Shown here piece after piece: positions 8,658-17,982 of a DNA stretch of 64,000 nucleotides (positions are counted from its first letter, which is position 1; the number at the start of each line of letters is the position of its first letter). The position numbers and the translations under genes are program-made. Source of the DNA: Spirosoma lacussanchae. GTDB taxonomy: Bacteria > Bacteroidota > Bacteroidia > Cytophagales > Spirosomataceae. The stretch spans positions 1,227,639-1,291,638 of the forward strand of contig NZ_SWJG01000001.1 of NCBI RefSeq assembly GCF_005870035.1, read 5' to 3'. The notes beneath the pieces are model-generated. The model did not search any database. It saw only the letters and a list, made by a program, of their open reading frames with translations, and had not been told where the DNA came from.

Positions 8658-9387
8658 CGACGAACCATTTGCCCTCGAGATGCTGGCCGACGATATTGCC
8701 AGGGTTCCTTTTCTGGAGCTTGTTGGGCAGTTTGCGAGTCCGCTCGATGCGCTGGATACCCTCCGGCAGCAACCGGTCGATCTGCTCTTTCTGGATATTC
8801 AGATGCCAACCCTGACGGGGGTACAGTTCCTGCGCACCATGCCGCAGCGGGCCGGCGTATCGGCGCCCATGGTTATTTTCACAACCGCCTATGAGCAGTA
8901 TGCCCTCGAAGGGTACGAACTCGATGTGGTCGATTACCTGCTCAAACCTGTTCCGTTCGGGCGGTTTCTGAAAGCAGTTAACAAAGCGTACGACCTTTAC
9001 ACCCTCCGGCAGCCAACCCCCGTACCCGCCCCGCCCGACGCGCCATCGGTGGTTACCCCGCCCACCACCCGGGGCTACTTCTTTATCTTCTCCGAATACC
9101 GGGAAATCAAGCTTTATTTCGATCAGGTACTGTACATAGAAGGACTGAAAGATTATGTAAAGATTTTCGTGGCCGATCAGGCACGACCATTCCTGAGCCG
9201 GCTGACGCTGAAAGCTATCGAGGCCCGGTTACCTGCCGAGTCGTTCTGCCGGGTGCATAAATCATTCATCGTATCGCTCGACAAAATCAGTTCTTTTCAG
9301 CGGACAAAAGTCTTTGTGGGCAAGCAGGAGATTCCCGTGGGTAGTAGCTATGCTGCTGATTTTGAGCGGAAATACGGCTCAGGTTAA
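8629..9387 (+). CDS. LytTR-family response regulator
   Basis: The 252-residue protein has an N-terminal receiver domain (IDDEP at 9-13; phospho-acceptor Asp56 in LFLDIQMP; TTAYEQYALEGYELDVVDYLLKP) and a C-terminal LytTR DNA-binding domain (about 145-250; YIEGLKDYVKIF, FCRVHKSFIVSL, IPVGSSYAADFE). It is phosphorylated by the overlapping upstream LytS-type kinase; LytTR proteins bend DNA at direct repeats. A Pro-rich hinge links the domains. It ends convergently with the HExxH gene, sharing TTAA. Confidence 0.95.
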   Translation: MNKLRCIAIDDEPFALEMLADDIARVPFLELVGQFASPLDALDTLRQQPVDLLFLDIQMPTLTGVQFLRTMPQRAGVSAPMVIFTTAYEQYALEGYELDVVDYLLKPVPFGRFLKAVNKAYDLYTLRQPTPVPAPPDAPSVVTPPTTRGYFFIFSEYREIKLYFDQVLYIEGLKDYVKIFVADQARPFLSRLTLKAIEARLPAESFCRVHKSFIVSLDKISSFQRTKVFVGKQEIPVGSSYAADFERKYGSG

Positions 9388-10226
9388 CGGGTTGGCCGGT
9401 TTGGGGGTGGGGTGCGTCTAGCTCGTTTGTCGAGCTCCAGTTGCCGGTATACCTGCCTGAAATCCTGTCCGCTGGCAACGGCGTTGGTCAAAACCCGCAC
9501 GTTGGCACGCCCAACCGTAGTCAGCCAGCGCGATACCTCGTCGGCGGCCGTCTGGTAAGCGAGCATAACCCGTTCGTAGCCCCCGCCAAAAAAATCGCGG
9601 GTCGATTCGAGTTCCGAAAGCGGCAGCACCGACCGCTGGGTGAACGGAAGCTGGTACTCGTCGACGTCGAACGAGTCGGCCGGGGTGGGCATATCGGCGG
9701 GTTTGTCCCAGAGGTCGGGGGGGCTGAACCGATAATCGACCATGAGCGCCAGCCCTTCATTGAACCAGACGGGGATCTGCCGTTTCACCCGCCACCAGCC
9801 CAGCCGCGCAAACAGCTCGTCGTGACAAAGTTCGTGAGCAATAACATCGGCGTTGTTGCCTTCTGGCCCGAGTACCAGAAACGAATCGCCCCAGGGCGTT
9901 CCCAGACTGCATCCGGCACCTTCGCCACCCAGGCAGTACTGCTCATAGTCAGTCTGTTTCGGGCAGTAGATCAGCACCGCCTGGCCGTGTCGGTCGCCCC
10001 AGAACCGGCTGATCCGGTTGCGGGCCGTCAGCACGTGGGCTTTGAGCTGGCTGGTTTGCCGGGCTGTGGCCGCCTGATTGACGTATACGCCCGGGCTCCC
10101 GTCCAGCAGGCGGAAGCCCGGCGTCTGTCCGATCCGCATACACCGCCACAGCTGCGGATACAGCAGCAGAAAACCAATCGGCAAGGCAATCAGTAAAGGC
10201 AGGAGATAACGAACAAAAAGACGCAA
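9384..10226 (-). CDS. Membrane-anchored HExxH (gluzincin-like) putative peptidase
   Basis: The protein has an N-terminal hydrophobic anchor (FVRYLLPLLIALPIGFLLL) followed by an exported domain. HELCHDELF matches the HExxH zinc motif, and WFNEGLALMVDY about 25 residues later supplies a candidate third ligand Glu, as in gluzincins. The substrate is unknown and it may be a peptidase or a degenerate relative. There is no in-frame ATG before the anchor. I place the start at the TTG at 10226, which puts MRLFVRYLL directly at the anchor; a longer TTG start at 10355 is possible but its product looks atypical. The stop overlaps that of the LytTR regulator. Confidence 0.65.
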   Translation of the reverse strand: MRLFVRYLLPLLIALPIGFLLLYPQLWRCMRIGQTPGFRLLDGSPGVYVNQAATARQTSQLKAHVLTARNRISRFWGDRHGQAVLIYCPKQTDYEQYCLGGEGAGCSLGTPWGDSFLVLGPEGNNADVIAHELCHDELFARLGWWRVKRQIPVWFNEGLALMVDYRFSPPDLWDKPADMPTPADSFDVDEYQLPFTQRSVLPLSELESTRDFFGGGYERVMLAYQTAADEVSRWLTTVGRANVRVLTNAVASGQDFRQVYRQLELDKRARRTPPPNRPTR

Positions 10227-10400
10227 GCGGAGGCAGATTTTATTCGACGTGAAGTAAGCTACGAAGTATACTACGAAGTACGGTATAAAATCAAGACGTC
10301 GTAAATCGCAGTTTGTTTGGTCAGCGCCGGCTGGCAAAACCAAACGCTTAGACAATACTTTACGATTAAGCCGGATTACTGGCCTACTTTATTGGTTTCT

Positions 10401-11381
10401 ATGGCAACATCTACACTTATCATCGGCGCGGGTATGGCGGGTTTGTCGGCCGCCCGAACCCTGACGCAACAGGGCTGGCGCGTTACCCTGCTCGACAAAG
10501 GGCGTGGGGTTGGTGGCCGCATGGCTACCCGACGCCTGCTGACGGCCCGTGCTGACCACGGCGCTCAGTATTTCTCCGCCCAAAGCACCGCGTTCAGGGC
10601 GTTTACCGACAGGCTGGCCGCGGCTGGGGTGGTAACCCCCTGGCATCTGGAAGAAGCCAATCGCGCGGAGTCGTCGTTCACCCATCCGCGCTTCGTTGGG
10701 GTAGGGGGCATGAGTGCTATTCCCAAACACATGGCCGATGGCCTGACGGTGCTGACCGGCCAGAAAGCGATACGCATTGGTCAGGATGACGCGGGCTGGC
10801 AAATCAGCACCGACGCAGGCGACACCCACCGGGCTGATTCGCTGCTCATCACCATACCCGCCCCGCAAGCCCTGGCCCTGCTGCACGATAGCGGTCTGTC
10901 GCTCACCGACGCTGACCGCCAGGCCCTGTCGGCCATTGGCTACCAACCCTGTATAGCGGTGATGGCCGCGCTCAACAAGGCCAGCCAGATTCCGGCGCCG
11001 GGCGGTATCCGTTACGAAACGGGCGATATTGCCTGGATTGCCGATAATGAGCAGAAAGGTATTTCATCTACGCCTTCCGTTACCCTGCACGCCAGCGCGG
11101 CTTTCAGCCAGACTCATCTCGACGAAGCCGATCTCAACGCCATCGGCCAGCGGCTGCTTGAGCAGGTGGAGGACATGGTGCCGGCCAGCTCGATTGCTGC
11201 TATGCAGGTACATCGGTGGCGGTATAGCCAGGCCGACGTCCGCCATCCGGATTCATATCTGGCCGCTACGGCACCGTTTCCGCTGCTGTTCGGGGGCGAT
11301 GGCTTCGGGAGCGGCAACGTAGAGGGGGCGTTCCTGTCCGGCCTGCACATGGCCCAGGCTCTGATAAGTATACCGGCGTAA
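10401..11381 (+). CDS. Renalase-like FAD-dependent oxidoreductase
   Basis: The 326-residue protein opens with a Rossmann FAD motif (IIGAGMAGLSAARTL) followed by LLDKGRGVGGRMATRR and DHGAQYFSA, the signature of the bacterial renalase group of the amine-oxidase-like flavoproteins. The C-terminal GDGFGSGNVEGAFLSG closes the FAD site. Renalases oxidise isomeric dihydropyridine forms of NAD(P)H (2-DHNAD, 6-DHNAD) back to NAD(P)+, a metabolite-repair role that fits but is not proven here. The start at 10401 begins at the first beta-strand; an upstream in-frame extension lacks family resemblance. Confidence 0.85.
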   Translation: MATSTLIIGAGMAGLSAARTLTQQGWRVTLLDKGRGVGGRMATRRLLTARADHGAQYFSAQSTAFRAFTDRLAAAGVVTPWHLEEANRAESSFTHPRFVGVGGMSAIPKHMADGLTVLTGQKAIRIGQDDAGWQISTDAGDTHRADSLLITIPAPQALALLHDSGLSLTDADRQALSAIGYQPCIAVMAALNKASQIPAPGGIRYETGDIAWIADNEQKGISSTPSVTLHASAAFSQTHLDEADLNAIGQRLLEQVEDMVPASSIAAMQVHRWRYSQADVRHPDSYLAATAPFPLLFGGDGFGSGNVEGAFLSGLHMAQALISIPA

Positions 11382-11440
11382 GGCTGATTTTCAGTTAACT
11401 ATCCATGTTTTGTTCCACACCGTGGTTCGTGCGGTCGGCG

Positions 11441-12946
11441 CTACTGCGGCTGCAGGTCGGGCCGGGTGGTTGCCTGCGGCTGGGCCTGAACTACCTCGTA
11501 ATCGCTGGCCTTGACCCGGCGGGTGGCCTTTCGGTAGGCTACCGTCAGGTCGGGCCAGATGGTCGTGTTCCGGCCTTGTTTGTTCAGGTACCAGCTCTGG
11601 CAGCCCGAGGCCCAAACGGTGGTGCTGAGCTTCTGCTGGATACCCTGGTTGTAGGTCTCCTGCGCATCGGGCTTAACATCGAGGAACGCGCCCTGGCCCG
11701 CCCGATCGAGCAAATCGAGATAATCCATGACGTAGTTCAGCTGCGATTCGATCATGTGAACAATTGAATTATGTCCCAGGCCGGTATTGGGCCCGACCAG
11801 AAACAGCAGGTTGGGATAGCCCGATACCGTCAGCCCGTAATGGGCTTCGGCGCCGTTCATTAGCCACTCGTCGAACAACACCCGGCCCCGCCGGCCAGTC
11901 ACGTGCAGATCGCAGATAATGTCGGCAGCCACGAAGCCCGTGCTGACTATGATCGCATCGACCGGGTGTTCGGTACCGGTTTTGTCGACAATGGCGGTGG
12001 GGGTTAGTTCAGTGATGGCGTCGGTAACCAGTTCGACGTTGGGCTGGGCAAGGGCCGGGTAATAATCATCCGAGACCAATACTCGTTTGCAGCCGAGCTT
12101 GTAGGTCGGCGTGGCCTTTTGCCGTAACGCCGGGTCCTGAATGGCGCTTTCCAGATGCCTGAGCGCCTGTTTGGTGCCGAAGGCGTTGAACGTATCATTA
12201 CCCAGAAACGACAGCCCCCGCAGCTCGTTGGTCCAGTAAATGAACGACCGGTACAGTTGCCGAAACGCGGGCACGTGCCGGAACACCCGCTGCGTGAAAG
12301 GCGACACGGGTCGGTCCAGGCGCGGGGTTACATACGGCGCGGTTCGTTGGAAAACGGTGAGATGCCCAACCCCTGGCGCAATGGCCGGTATAATCTGAAT
12401 CGCGCTGGCACCGGTACCCACTACCGCCACGCGTTTACCGGTCAGGTCATACGAGCTGTCCCAGCTGGCCGAGTGAAACAGGCGACCGGCAAAGGTATCC
12501 AGGCCCGGCCATACGGGCAGGCTGGGGCGGTTGAGCGGGCCGATGGCGCCGATCACTACCCGCGCCGTTGTGGTATGGCCGGCCCGGTCGGTCAGGGTCC
12601 AGTAGCCATTCTCTTCCGAAAAGGCAGTTCTGATAATTTCGGTATGGTAGCGGATATACGGGCTCAGGTCGAACTGCCCGACGGTTTTTTGCAGGTAAGC
12701 CAGAATCTCGGGCTGGGTCGAATAGACCCGTGACCAGTGCGGATTGGGCGCGAACGAGAACGAATAGAGATGAGAGGGCACGTCGCAGGCGCAGCCGGGA
12801 TATATGTTGTCGCGCCAGGTGCCGCCCACCTCGCCGGCCCGCTCAAACACGATAAACGAAGTGCCCCGTTGCCTGAGCCGAATGGCTGCGCCCAGACCCG
12901 CAAAGCCGGCTCCGATAATAGCTACGTCAACAGAAGGCGTCGACAT
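11441..12946 (-). CDS. Type I Baeyer-Villiger-like flavin monooxygenase
   Basis: The 501-residue protein has two Rossmann motifs, IIGAGFAGLGAAIRL at the N-terminus for FAD and VAVVGTGASAIQI mid-protein for NADPH. Between them is FAGRLFHSASWD, matching the Baeyer-Villiger fingerprint FxGxxxHxxxW(P/D). It likely inserts oxygen into ketones or oxidises heteroatoms; the substrate is unknown. A -7 promoter box overlaps the upstream alternative start at 12973, so the Met at 12946 is the better start. It converges with the renalase-like gene. Confidence 0.9.
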   Translation of the reverse strand: MSTPSVDVAIIGAGFAGLGAAIRLRQRGTSFIVFERAGEVGGTWRDNIYPGCACDVPSHLYSFSFAPNPHWSRVYSTQPEILAYLQKTVGQFDLSPYIRYHTEIIRTAFSEENGYWTLTDRAGHTTTARVVIGAIGPLNRPSLPVWPGLDTFAGRLFHSASWDSSYDLTGKRVAVVGTGASAIQIIPAIAPGVGHLTVFQRTAPYVTPRLDRPVSPFTQRVFRHVPAFRQLYRSFIYWTNELRGLSFLGNDTFNAFGTKQALRHLESAIQDPALRQKATPTYKLGCKRVLVSDDYYPALAQPNVELVTDAITELTPTAIVDKTGTEHPVDAIIVSTGFVAADIICDLHVTGRRGRVLFDEWLMNGAEAHYGLTVSGYPNLLFLVGPNTGLGHNSIVHMIESQLNYVMDYLDLLDRAGQGAFLDVKPDAQETYNQGIQQKLSTTVWASGCQSWYLNKQGRNTTIWPDLTVAYRKATRRVKASDYEVVQAQPQATTRPDLQPQ

Positions 12947-12972
12947 GGTTATGATGGATGAGTTGGTGTCCA

Positions 12973-12980
12973 CAAATATA
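12973..12980 (-). promoter_or_regulatory. -7 box TATATTTG for the Baeyer-Villiger monooxygenase gene
   Basis: The minus strand reads TATATTTG, a perfect match to the Bacteroidota TAnnTTTG element. Transcription would start near 12966, giving a leader of about 20 nt to the ATG at 12946 and excluding the longer start at 12973. The -33 region is only weakly recognisable. Confidence 0.6.
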
Positions 12981-13118
12981 CCTTAAACCAGACGGTATTG
13001 AACGATACGCTGAAAGAAGGGTGTTAGTGTGGAAAATAACCTACTAAATCCATCTGCAAGACCTCGTTTTATCGTATTTTTAGTGTTAATCCCTCTTTCC
13101 ATTAATCAATATCTGTTT

Positions 13119-13517
13119 ATGCAACGTACTCAGCTGAAAGAGTTTTACGGCTATGGACTAATTCTGGCCGTTCTTGTTTCTGTACAGGCGTACTCCATTT
13201 ATGTAGCCGTAACCACCGACTTATCCCTTAGCTGGCAGCATTACCTGGGTTTTGGCGCTACGACCGTAGCGGGTGTGTTGTGGGCGTTTCGCAAGCCGCA
13301 GTACCTCTTCTACGCGCTCGGGCTCACGTTAATACTGGGGTACGAGAATCTGCTGGGATTTACCCCTTCGCTCGATTTCACGGCGACCCGCTATTACATC
13401 AACAATATGGCGCTGCACGTTTCGTATCAGGATTTTTCGATGTACATGCTGCTGATCTGGGCCTACGTTGCCCATGACCGGCTGCGAAACCTGGTAACGG
13501 GGCTGCTGGTCAGATAG
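13119..13517 (+). CDS. Small polytopic membrane protein of unknown function
   Basis: The 132-residue protein has about four hydrophobic segments (YGLILAVLVSVQAYSIYVAV; LGFGATTVAGVLWAF; LFYALGLTLILGYENLL; MYMLLIWAYVAH) and no recognised domain. A longer GTG start at 13029 is in frame, but the extra 90 bases are far more AT-rich than the genes around them and contain a near -7 box (TATTTTTA at about 13073), so I read them as promoter. It overlaps convergently with the DUF1264 gene by 8 nt. Function cannot be inferred. Confidence 0.6.
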   Translation: MQRTQLKEFYGYGLILAVLVSVQAYSIYVAVTTDLSLSWQHYLGFGATTVAGVLWAFRKPQYLFYALGLTLILGYENLLGFTPSLDFTATRYYINNMALHVSYQDFSMYMLLIWAYVAHDRLRNLVTGLLVR

Positions 13518-14340
13518 CCCGTGCGCCGTTTATCCACGTAACGCGTAGCGCAAACACGTCAGGGAGTGGCTGGTTTTTGTCCGAAAAGCTGCCTTGCCTG
13601 ACGTGTTTGTGTTGATGGCCGGTCAGAGCCGGCAGCTGCACGATGTTGCCCGTTTGCCAGGAGTCGGCGCCGGGTTGCGGGGCGGGAACGGGGATGTCGG
13701 CCCGGTTCTGTCGCTTCTCCGCCGTCGATACGTCGAATCGTTTGTCGCGATCGGTCAGCAGGTTAGGCATCAGCTGACCATCCTGAGTAAAGCCCATCAT
13801 CAGGGCCGGGCTACCCATCGGGAGTGCCAGGTCCTGATCGGTATGCCAGGTGTGCCAGGTTTTGCCATAGGTCGACACCACCGTTTCCATCAGTTCGTGC
13901 TCGGCAGCCAGGGGGAGGCCGGGCGCAATGAGCGAGCCGCTTTTGACTTCGTAGCGATGGCTGTGCCAGAGTTTCTTTTCGTCGGGGGGCAGCGTGCGAA
14001 AGAGCGTTTCGGAGACGATGTATTCAACCCCCATCAGCTTGGCGTCTTTTCCGTTGCCGTCGTAGATGACGCACTGGGTTAGGTCTTCGTTCAGTTTGGT
14101 GCAGTAGTGATGGGCTTCCATCTGCCCCTCCATCTGGCCATTATAAAAGTGAAAGCCATTAAGGTAGATTTCGAGCCGATTAACCGGGGTTTTGTCCTGC
14201 AAGGCTGTGGCACCGGCTTCCAGCACCTCCGTTTTCGTGGTCTTGTCACGCCCCGGCGACTGCACGTTTGATGAGGTGTTTTTGCCGCCACAGGCCAGCA
14301 TGCTCAGTATCAGTATCCAGCTTCCTACGCGCTTCATCAT
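13510..14340 (-). CDS. DUF1264 (oil-body-associated-protein-like) lipoprotein
   Basis: The 276-residue protein has a lipoprotein signal (LILSMLACGG) and then the DUF1264/OBAP domain: LNGFHFYNGQMEGQMEAHHYC, QCVIYDGNGKDAKLMGVEYIVS, LWHSHRYEVKSG, ELMETVVSTYGKTWHTWH. Plant relatives sit on seed oil bodies; bacterial versions are usually uncharacterised secreted proteins. The abundant His residues (AHHYC, HSH, WHTWHTD) could bind metal, which is inference. It follows a leader region free of other genes and converges with the small membrane protein. Confidence 0.85.
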   Translation of the reverse strand: MMKRVGSWILILSMLACGGKNTSSNVQSPGRDKTTKTEVLEAGATALQDKTPVNRLEIYLNGFHFYNGQMEGQMEAHHYCTKLNEDLTQCVIYDGNGKDAKLMGVEYIVSETLFRTLPPDEKKLWHSHRYEVKSGSLIAPGLPLAAEHELMETVVSTYGKTWHTWHTDQDLALPMGSPALMMGFTQDGQLMPNLLTDRDKRFDVSTAEKRQNRADIPVPAPQPGADSWQTGNIVQLPALTGHQHKHVRQGSFSDKNQPLPDVFALRVTWINGARAI

Positions 14341-14413
14341 ACTCGCAACCGGTTGTTATACCCGGAGGAACCGCTGGCCGGGCGGGTTGTTCGGCGGGGT
14401 TAGGGAAGGGCCC

Positions 14414-14449
14414 AACAAAAAAACCGCTCGTCTGAGCGGTTTTTTTGTT
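14414..14449 (-). terminator. Bidirectional intrinsic terminator
   Basis: The stem AACAAAAAAACCGCTC pairs with GAGCGGTTTTTTTGTT around a short loop, with A-run and T-run symmetry so it works in both directions. On the minus strand it terminates the Gfo/Idh/MocA gene ending at 14485. Confidence 0.93.
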
Positions 14450-14484
14450 CAGCGCATGGCCGATAAAATGGGTCGAACGACCTC

Positions 14485-15963
14485 TTAGGCCGTCAGCGAC
14501 CAGCCCTCGCGGTACTTGCGTGATACGAATTGGTTGGCTTCATCGAAGTTGGTGATCTTCATATTCTTGCCATCCCAGGTTAGCTTCTTGCGACCCGGGT
14601 AGCTGAAGCCGCGGCCATTGGCATTGGCACTACGCAGGGTATAGCTCCGGATAGCCACGTTACCCATCAGCACCGACTCGGTCAGCGGACCGGCAAAGTC
14701 GAACGATGAGGTTAGTCCTTTGTGTTCTTTGCTGTTAAAGCCAGCCTTGCAGGCTTCGGTCCACAGCACCTGATGGCCATTTTCGGGCAGGGCCGGGCCG
14801 TCGGTCTGGATCTTAGCGGCTTCGAATTTCTTGCCGTCTTTGGTGTATACCTTCGGATCGTTGCCGTACATGCCGCATACCATCAGCCCTTTATCGCCGA
14901 TCATGAGCACGCCGTTTTCGCCGTTTTCCGGCATTGGTTCACCTTCAGGCAGGAACTCGGGCCGGAAGGGGCGGAGGCCGCCGTCGGACCAGGTCATGGT
15001 AACGGCCTGTTTGTTTTTAGCCGACTCGGGAAACTTCAGCTCAACCCGTGACGAGGGCGGACAGCCTTCTGGAATGTACTCGGGTGTCCAGTCTTTGAGG
15101 AATACCGAACCGATGCTGGTTTCTACTTCGGTGGGGTAGCCCAGCCCCAGTACACGGAACGGTACGTCCATGATGTGGCAGCCGATGTCGCCGAGCGCTC
15201 CGGCGCCGAAGTTCCACCAGCCGCGCCACTTGAACGGGTGATAGGCGGGGGTATAGCCCACTTTCTGGGCTGGCCCGATCCATACGTCCCAGTCGAGGTC
15301 GGCCGGTACGCTGGCATCGGCCTGCGGAACCGGAATACCCTGCGGCCATACGGGGCGGTTGGTCCAGAGATGAACGGTATGCACCTTGCCGATCAGTCCT
15401 TTGTCGAACCACTCGACCATCTGTTTTTGCTGCGGGTTCGAAGAGCCCTGGTTGCCCATCTGGGTAACGACCTTGTATTTGCGGGCCGCTTCGGTGAGCA
15501 TCCGCGCTTCGTAAATGTTGTGGGTCAGTGGTTTCTGCACGTATACGTGTTTACCCCGCTGCATGGCTGCCATAGCGATAACGGCGTGCGTATGGTCGGC
15601 GGTAGAAACCGTTACGGCGTCGATGTTCTTGGCTTCCTTGTCGAACATCTCCCGGTAATCCTTATACCGTTTGGCGTTGGGGTGCTGCTCGAAGTTTTTC
15701 TTGACCTGATCGCGGCTCCAATCCACATCGCACAGGGCTACAATGTTGTTGGCCCCTTTGTTAAAGGCATTATTGGTATCTGAGAAGCCTTTGCCGGCAA
15801 TACCGACACCGGCAATGTTTAGCTTGTCGCTGGGCGCAATGAAGCCTTTGCCGCCCAGTACGTGACGGGGTACAATGAAAAAGCTGGTAGCCGCCAGGGC
15901 GCCAGTCTGGATAAACTGGCGACGGGTTGTGCCGTTGCCGGTTGGTTTATCGGGTTGATTCAT
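14485..15963 (-). CDS. Tat-exported Gfo/Idh/MocA-family oxidoreductase
   Basis: The 492-residue protein starts MNQPDKP and carries a twin-arginine signal (TTRRQFIQTGALAATSFFIVP), so it is exported folded. The NAD(P)-binding domain follows (LNIAGVGIAGKG, ALCDVDW, TADHTHAVIAMAAMQRGKHVYVQKPLTH). The VQKP motif supplies the usual catalytic Lys, and GDIGCHIMDVPFR lies in the C-terminal domain. Bacteroidota encode many such secreted sugar dehydrogenases or glycosidase-like enzymes; the substrate is unknown. The start at 15963 places the RR pair correctly; the longer start at 15996 would add residues before it. Confidence 0.93.
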   Translation of the reverse strand: MNQPDKPTGNGTTRRQFIQTGALAATSFFIVPRHVLGGKGFIAPSDKLNIAGVGIAGKGFSDTNNAFNKGANNIVALCDVDWSRDQVKKNFEQHPNAKRYKDYREMFDKEAKNIDAVTVSTADHTHAVIAMAAMQRGKHVYVQKPLTHNIYEARMLTEAARKYKVVTQMGNQGSSNPQQKQMVEWFDKGLIGKVHTVHLWTNRPVWPQGIPVPQADASVPADLDWDVWIGPAQKVGYTPAYHPFKWRGWWNFGAGALGDIGCHIMDVPFRVLGLGYPTEVETSIGSVFLKDWTPEYIPEGCPPSSRVELKFPESAKNKQAVTMTWSDGGLRPFRPEFLPEGEPMPENGENGVLMIGDKGLMVCGMYGNDPKVYTKDGKKFEAAKIQTDGPALPENGHQVLWTEACKAGFNSKEHKGLTSSFDFAGPLTESVLMGNVAIRSYTLRSANANGRGFSYPGRKKLTWDGKNMKITNFDEANQFVSRKYREGWSLTA

Positions 15964-16056
15964 AAAAAAAGTGCTTGAATCTGGTTCACTTGTCAAAAGA
16001 AGCGGCTGCTTGTTTTTTACCCGGCAGTCAGCGGATTTTTCGGGGGAGATGGCTGC

Positions 16057-16064
16057 TATATTTG
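16057..16064 (+). promoter_or_regulatory. -7 box TATATTTG for the GH20 gene
   Basis: TATATTTG matches the Bacteroidota -7 consensus exactly and ends 21 nt before the ATG at 16086, implying a leader of about 15 nt and supporting that start. No clear -33 TTG is seen. Confidence 0.6.
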
Positions 16065-16085
16065 GCGCTCGTTTATCATCCGTTC

Positions 16086-17936
16086 ATGAGTAGACTGCTT
16101 TTTTTACTTCTTCTGGCCACGAGTGCCCTGGCTCAATCATCCCTGCCTGCCCTGATTCCGGCACCGCAAACCCTCGAAACCCGCTCCGGCACGTTTGTGC
16201 TAACGGCCCAGACACCGATCACGGTGCTGACGCCGGTTGCGTCGGTACGCCGGATGGTGCAGGACAACTTACCGGGTCTGAAACTAACCGATCAGCCCCG
16301 TCCGGCCAGAGCTATTACGGTTCGGCTGGCCGCGGTAACGGGCGTAGGGCCGGAGGGGTATGACCTGGTTGTGGCTCCATCGGGTATTACGCTGACAGCC
16401 CCCCAACCGGCCGGGTTGTTCTACGGCTTACAAACGCTGCGGCAACTCCTGCCCGCTGTGGACCCGGTACCGCCCAGGGTTGCTGCCGGCAACGGCCCCC
16501 TGGCCCGGCGGACCCTGCCGGCGCTGCACATTCGCGATCAGCCGCGGTTTGGCTGGCGGGGGCTGATGCTCGACGTAAGCCGTCATTTCTTTGATAAGGC
16601 CTTCGTGAAGCGGTTTATCGACCAGATGGCCCAGTACAAGTACAATGTGTTTCACTGGCACCTGACCGACGATCAGGGCTGGCGGATCGAGATCAAAAGC
16701 CTGCCGCTGCTGACCCAGATTGGCTCCCGGCGCGTGCCCCGCACTGGCCGGTGGTGGGATATCGAGAACCCGCTGCCCGGCGAGAATCCAACCTATGGCG
16801 GCTACTATACGCAGGAAGACATCCGGGAGATTGTGCGGTATGCGGCAGACCGGCATATCACCATTGTGCCCGAAATCGACATGCCTGGACATATTATGTC
16901 GGCTATTGCCGCCTATCCGAATCTGACCTGCGGAAACAAACCGGTGGTGGTACCGCCCAACGGCAAATTTTACCGGTTGGAAGACAACAACCTCAACCCC
17001 TGCGAAGACAGTACGTACATATTTGTCGATAAGGTGCTGACCGAGGTAGCGGCCTTGTTTCCCGGTCCCTACATTCACGTGGGGGGCGACGAAGCGTACA
17101 AGGGATTCTGGGAGAAATGCGATGCCTGCAAGCCATTCATGGCCGCCAACAAACTGAAGTCGGTGCTGGAGCTGCAGAGCTACTTCATCAAACGAGTCGA
17201 AACGATTGTACAGGCCAAAGGAAAGAAACTCATCGGCTGGGATGAGATTCTGGAAGGTGGGCTCGCCCCCGATGCTACCGTCATGAGCTGGCGCGGGATG
17301 AAAGGAGGGATCGAAGCCGCCAGACAGGGGCATCCGGTCATTATGACGCCGTTTCAGCATTGTTACCTCGATCTGTACCAGGGTGAACCCACGGCCGAAC
17401 CCAGCACCTACGGAATCTGCCGCCTGAGCGATTCCTACGCCTTTGAACCCGTTCCCGACAGTGTGCGGGCGGAGCTGATTCTGGGTGGGCAGGGAAATCT
17501 GTGGACAGAATCGGTGCCGAATGCGCGCCATGCCGAGTACATGACCTGGCCCCGCGCGTTTGCACTGGCCGAAGTTCTCTGGTCGCCCAAAGCCGCCCGC
17601 AACTGGCCGGGCTTCATGAATCGCGTCGAAGCCCACTTTCGGCGGTTCGATGTGCTGGGTGTCAATTACGCCCGGAGCGTTTACAACCCGATTGTTACCG
17701 TAAAGCGGCCGCCCATCGGCTTTGTTGAGGTATTCCTAAGCCACGAACTACCCGACGCGTTTTTGTACTACACCACCGACAATACCCTGCCCGACGACCG
17801 CTCTCCGCTCTATACCAAACCGATCCTAATGCCCAAAGGCGCCGACCGCCTGAAAGTCGTAGCCTACCGAAACGGCAAACCCATCGGCCGCCTAGTCGAA
17901 GTAACCACCGACGAGCTAATAAAACGGATAAAATAA
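16086..17936 (+). CDS. Exported GH20 beta-N-acetylhexosaminidase
   Basis: The 616-residue protein has a signal peptide (MSRLLFLLLLATSALAQ), an N-terminal GH20b domain (ALIPAPQTLETRSG ... GLFYGLQTLRQLLP), and the catalytic barrel beginning FGWRGLMLDVSRHF. The adjacent acidic pair Asp335-Glu336 in HVGGDEAYKGFW is the substrate-assisted catalytic signature. A C-terminal Ig-like chitobiase domain (YYTTDNTLPDDRSPLY ... VVAYRNGKPIG) ends the protein. It removes terminal GlcNAc or GalNAc from chitin fragments, peptidoglycan or glycoproteins in the periplasm. A -7 box upstream fixes the start. Confidence 0.95.
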   Translation: MSRLLFLLLLATSALAQSSLPALIPAPQTLETRSGTFVLTAQTPITVLTPVASVRRMVQDNLPGLKLTDQPRPARAITVRLAAVTGVGPEGYDLVVAPSGITLTAPQPAGLFYGLQTLRQLLPAVDPVPPRVAAGNGPLARRTLPALHIRDQPRFGWRGLMLDVSRHFFDKAFVKRFIDQMAQYKYNVFHWHLTDDQGWRIEIKSLPLLTQIGSRRVPRTGRWWDIENPLPGENPTYGGYYTQEDIREIVRYAADRHITIVPEIDMPGHIMSAIAAYPNLTCGNKPVVVPPNGKFYRLEDNNLNPCEDSTYIFVDKVLTEVAALFPGPYIHVGGDEAYKGFWEKCDACKPFMAANKLKSVLELQSYFIKRVETIVQAKGKKLIGWDEILEGGLAPDATVMSWRGMKGGIEAARQGHPVIMTPFQHCYLDLYQGEPTAEPSTYGICRLSDSYAFEPVPDSVRAELILGGQGNLWTESVPNARHAEYMTWPRAFALAEVLWSPKAARNWPGFMNRVEAHFRRFDVLGVNYARSVYNPIVTVKRPPIGFVEVFLSHELPDAFLYYTTDNTLPDDRSPLYTKPILMPKGADRLKVVAYRNGKPIGRLVEVTTDELIKRIK

Positions 17937-17982
17937 CCGGACTTGCCGGGTATAGGCTGGGACGCGCCTGATAAAGGGCTAC

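Noticed and set aside
10230..10290. Short GAAGTA/ACGAAGTA repeats near the HExxH gene start as a regulatory array
   Set aside because: Only three imperfect copies, no dyad symmetry and no link to a recognisable promoter; likely low-complexity sequence.
16428..17636. 402-codon minus-strand open frame inside the GH20 gene
   Set aside because: It is antisense to a clear hexosaminidase with intact catalytic residues.
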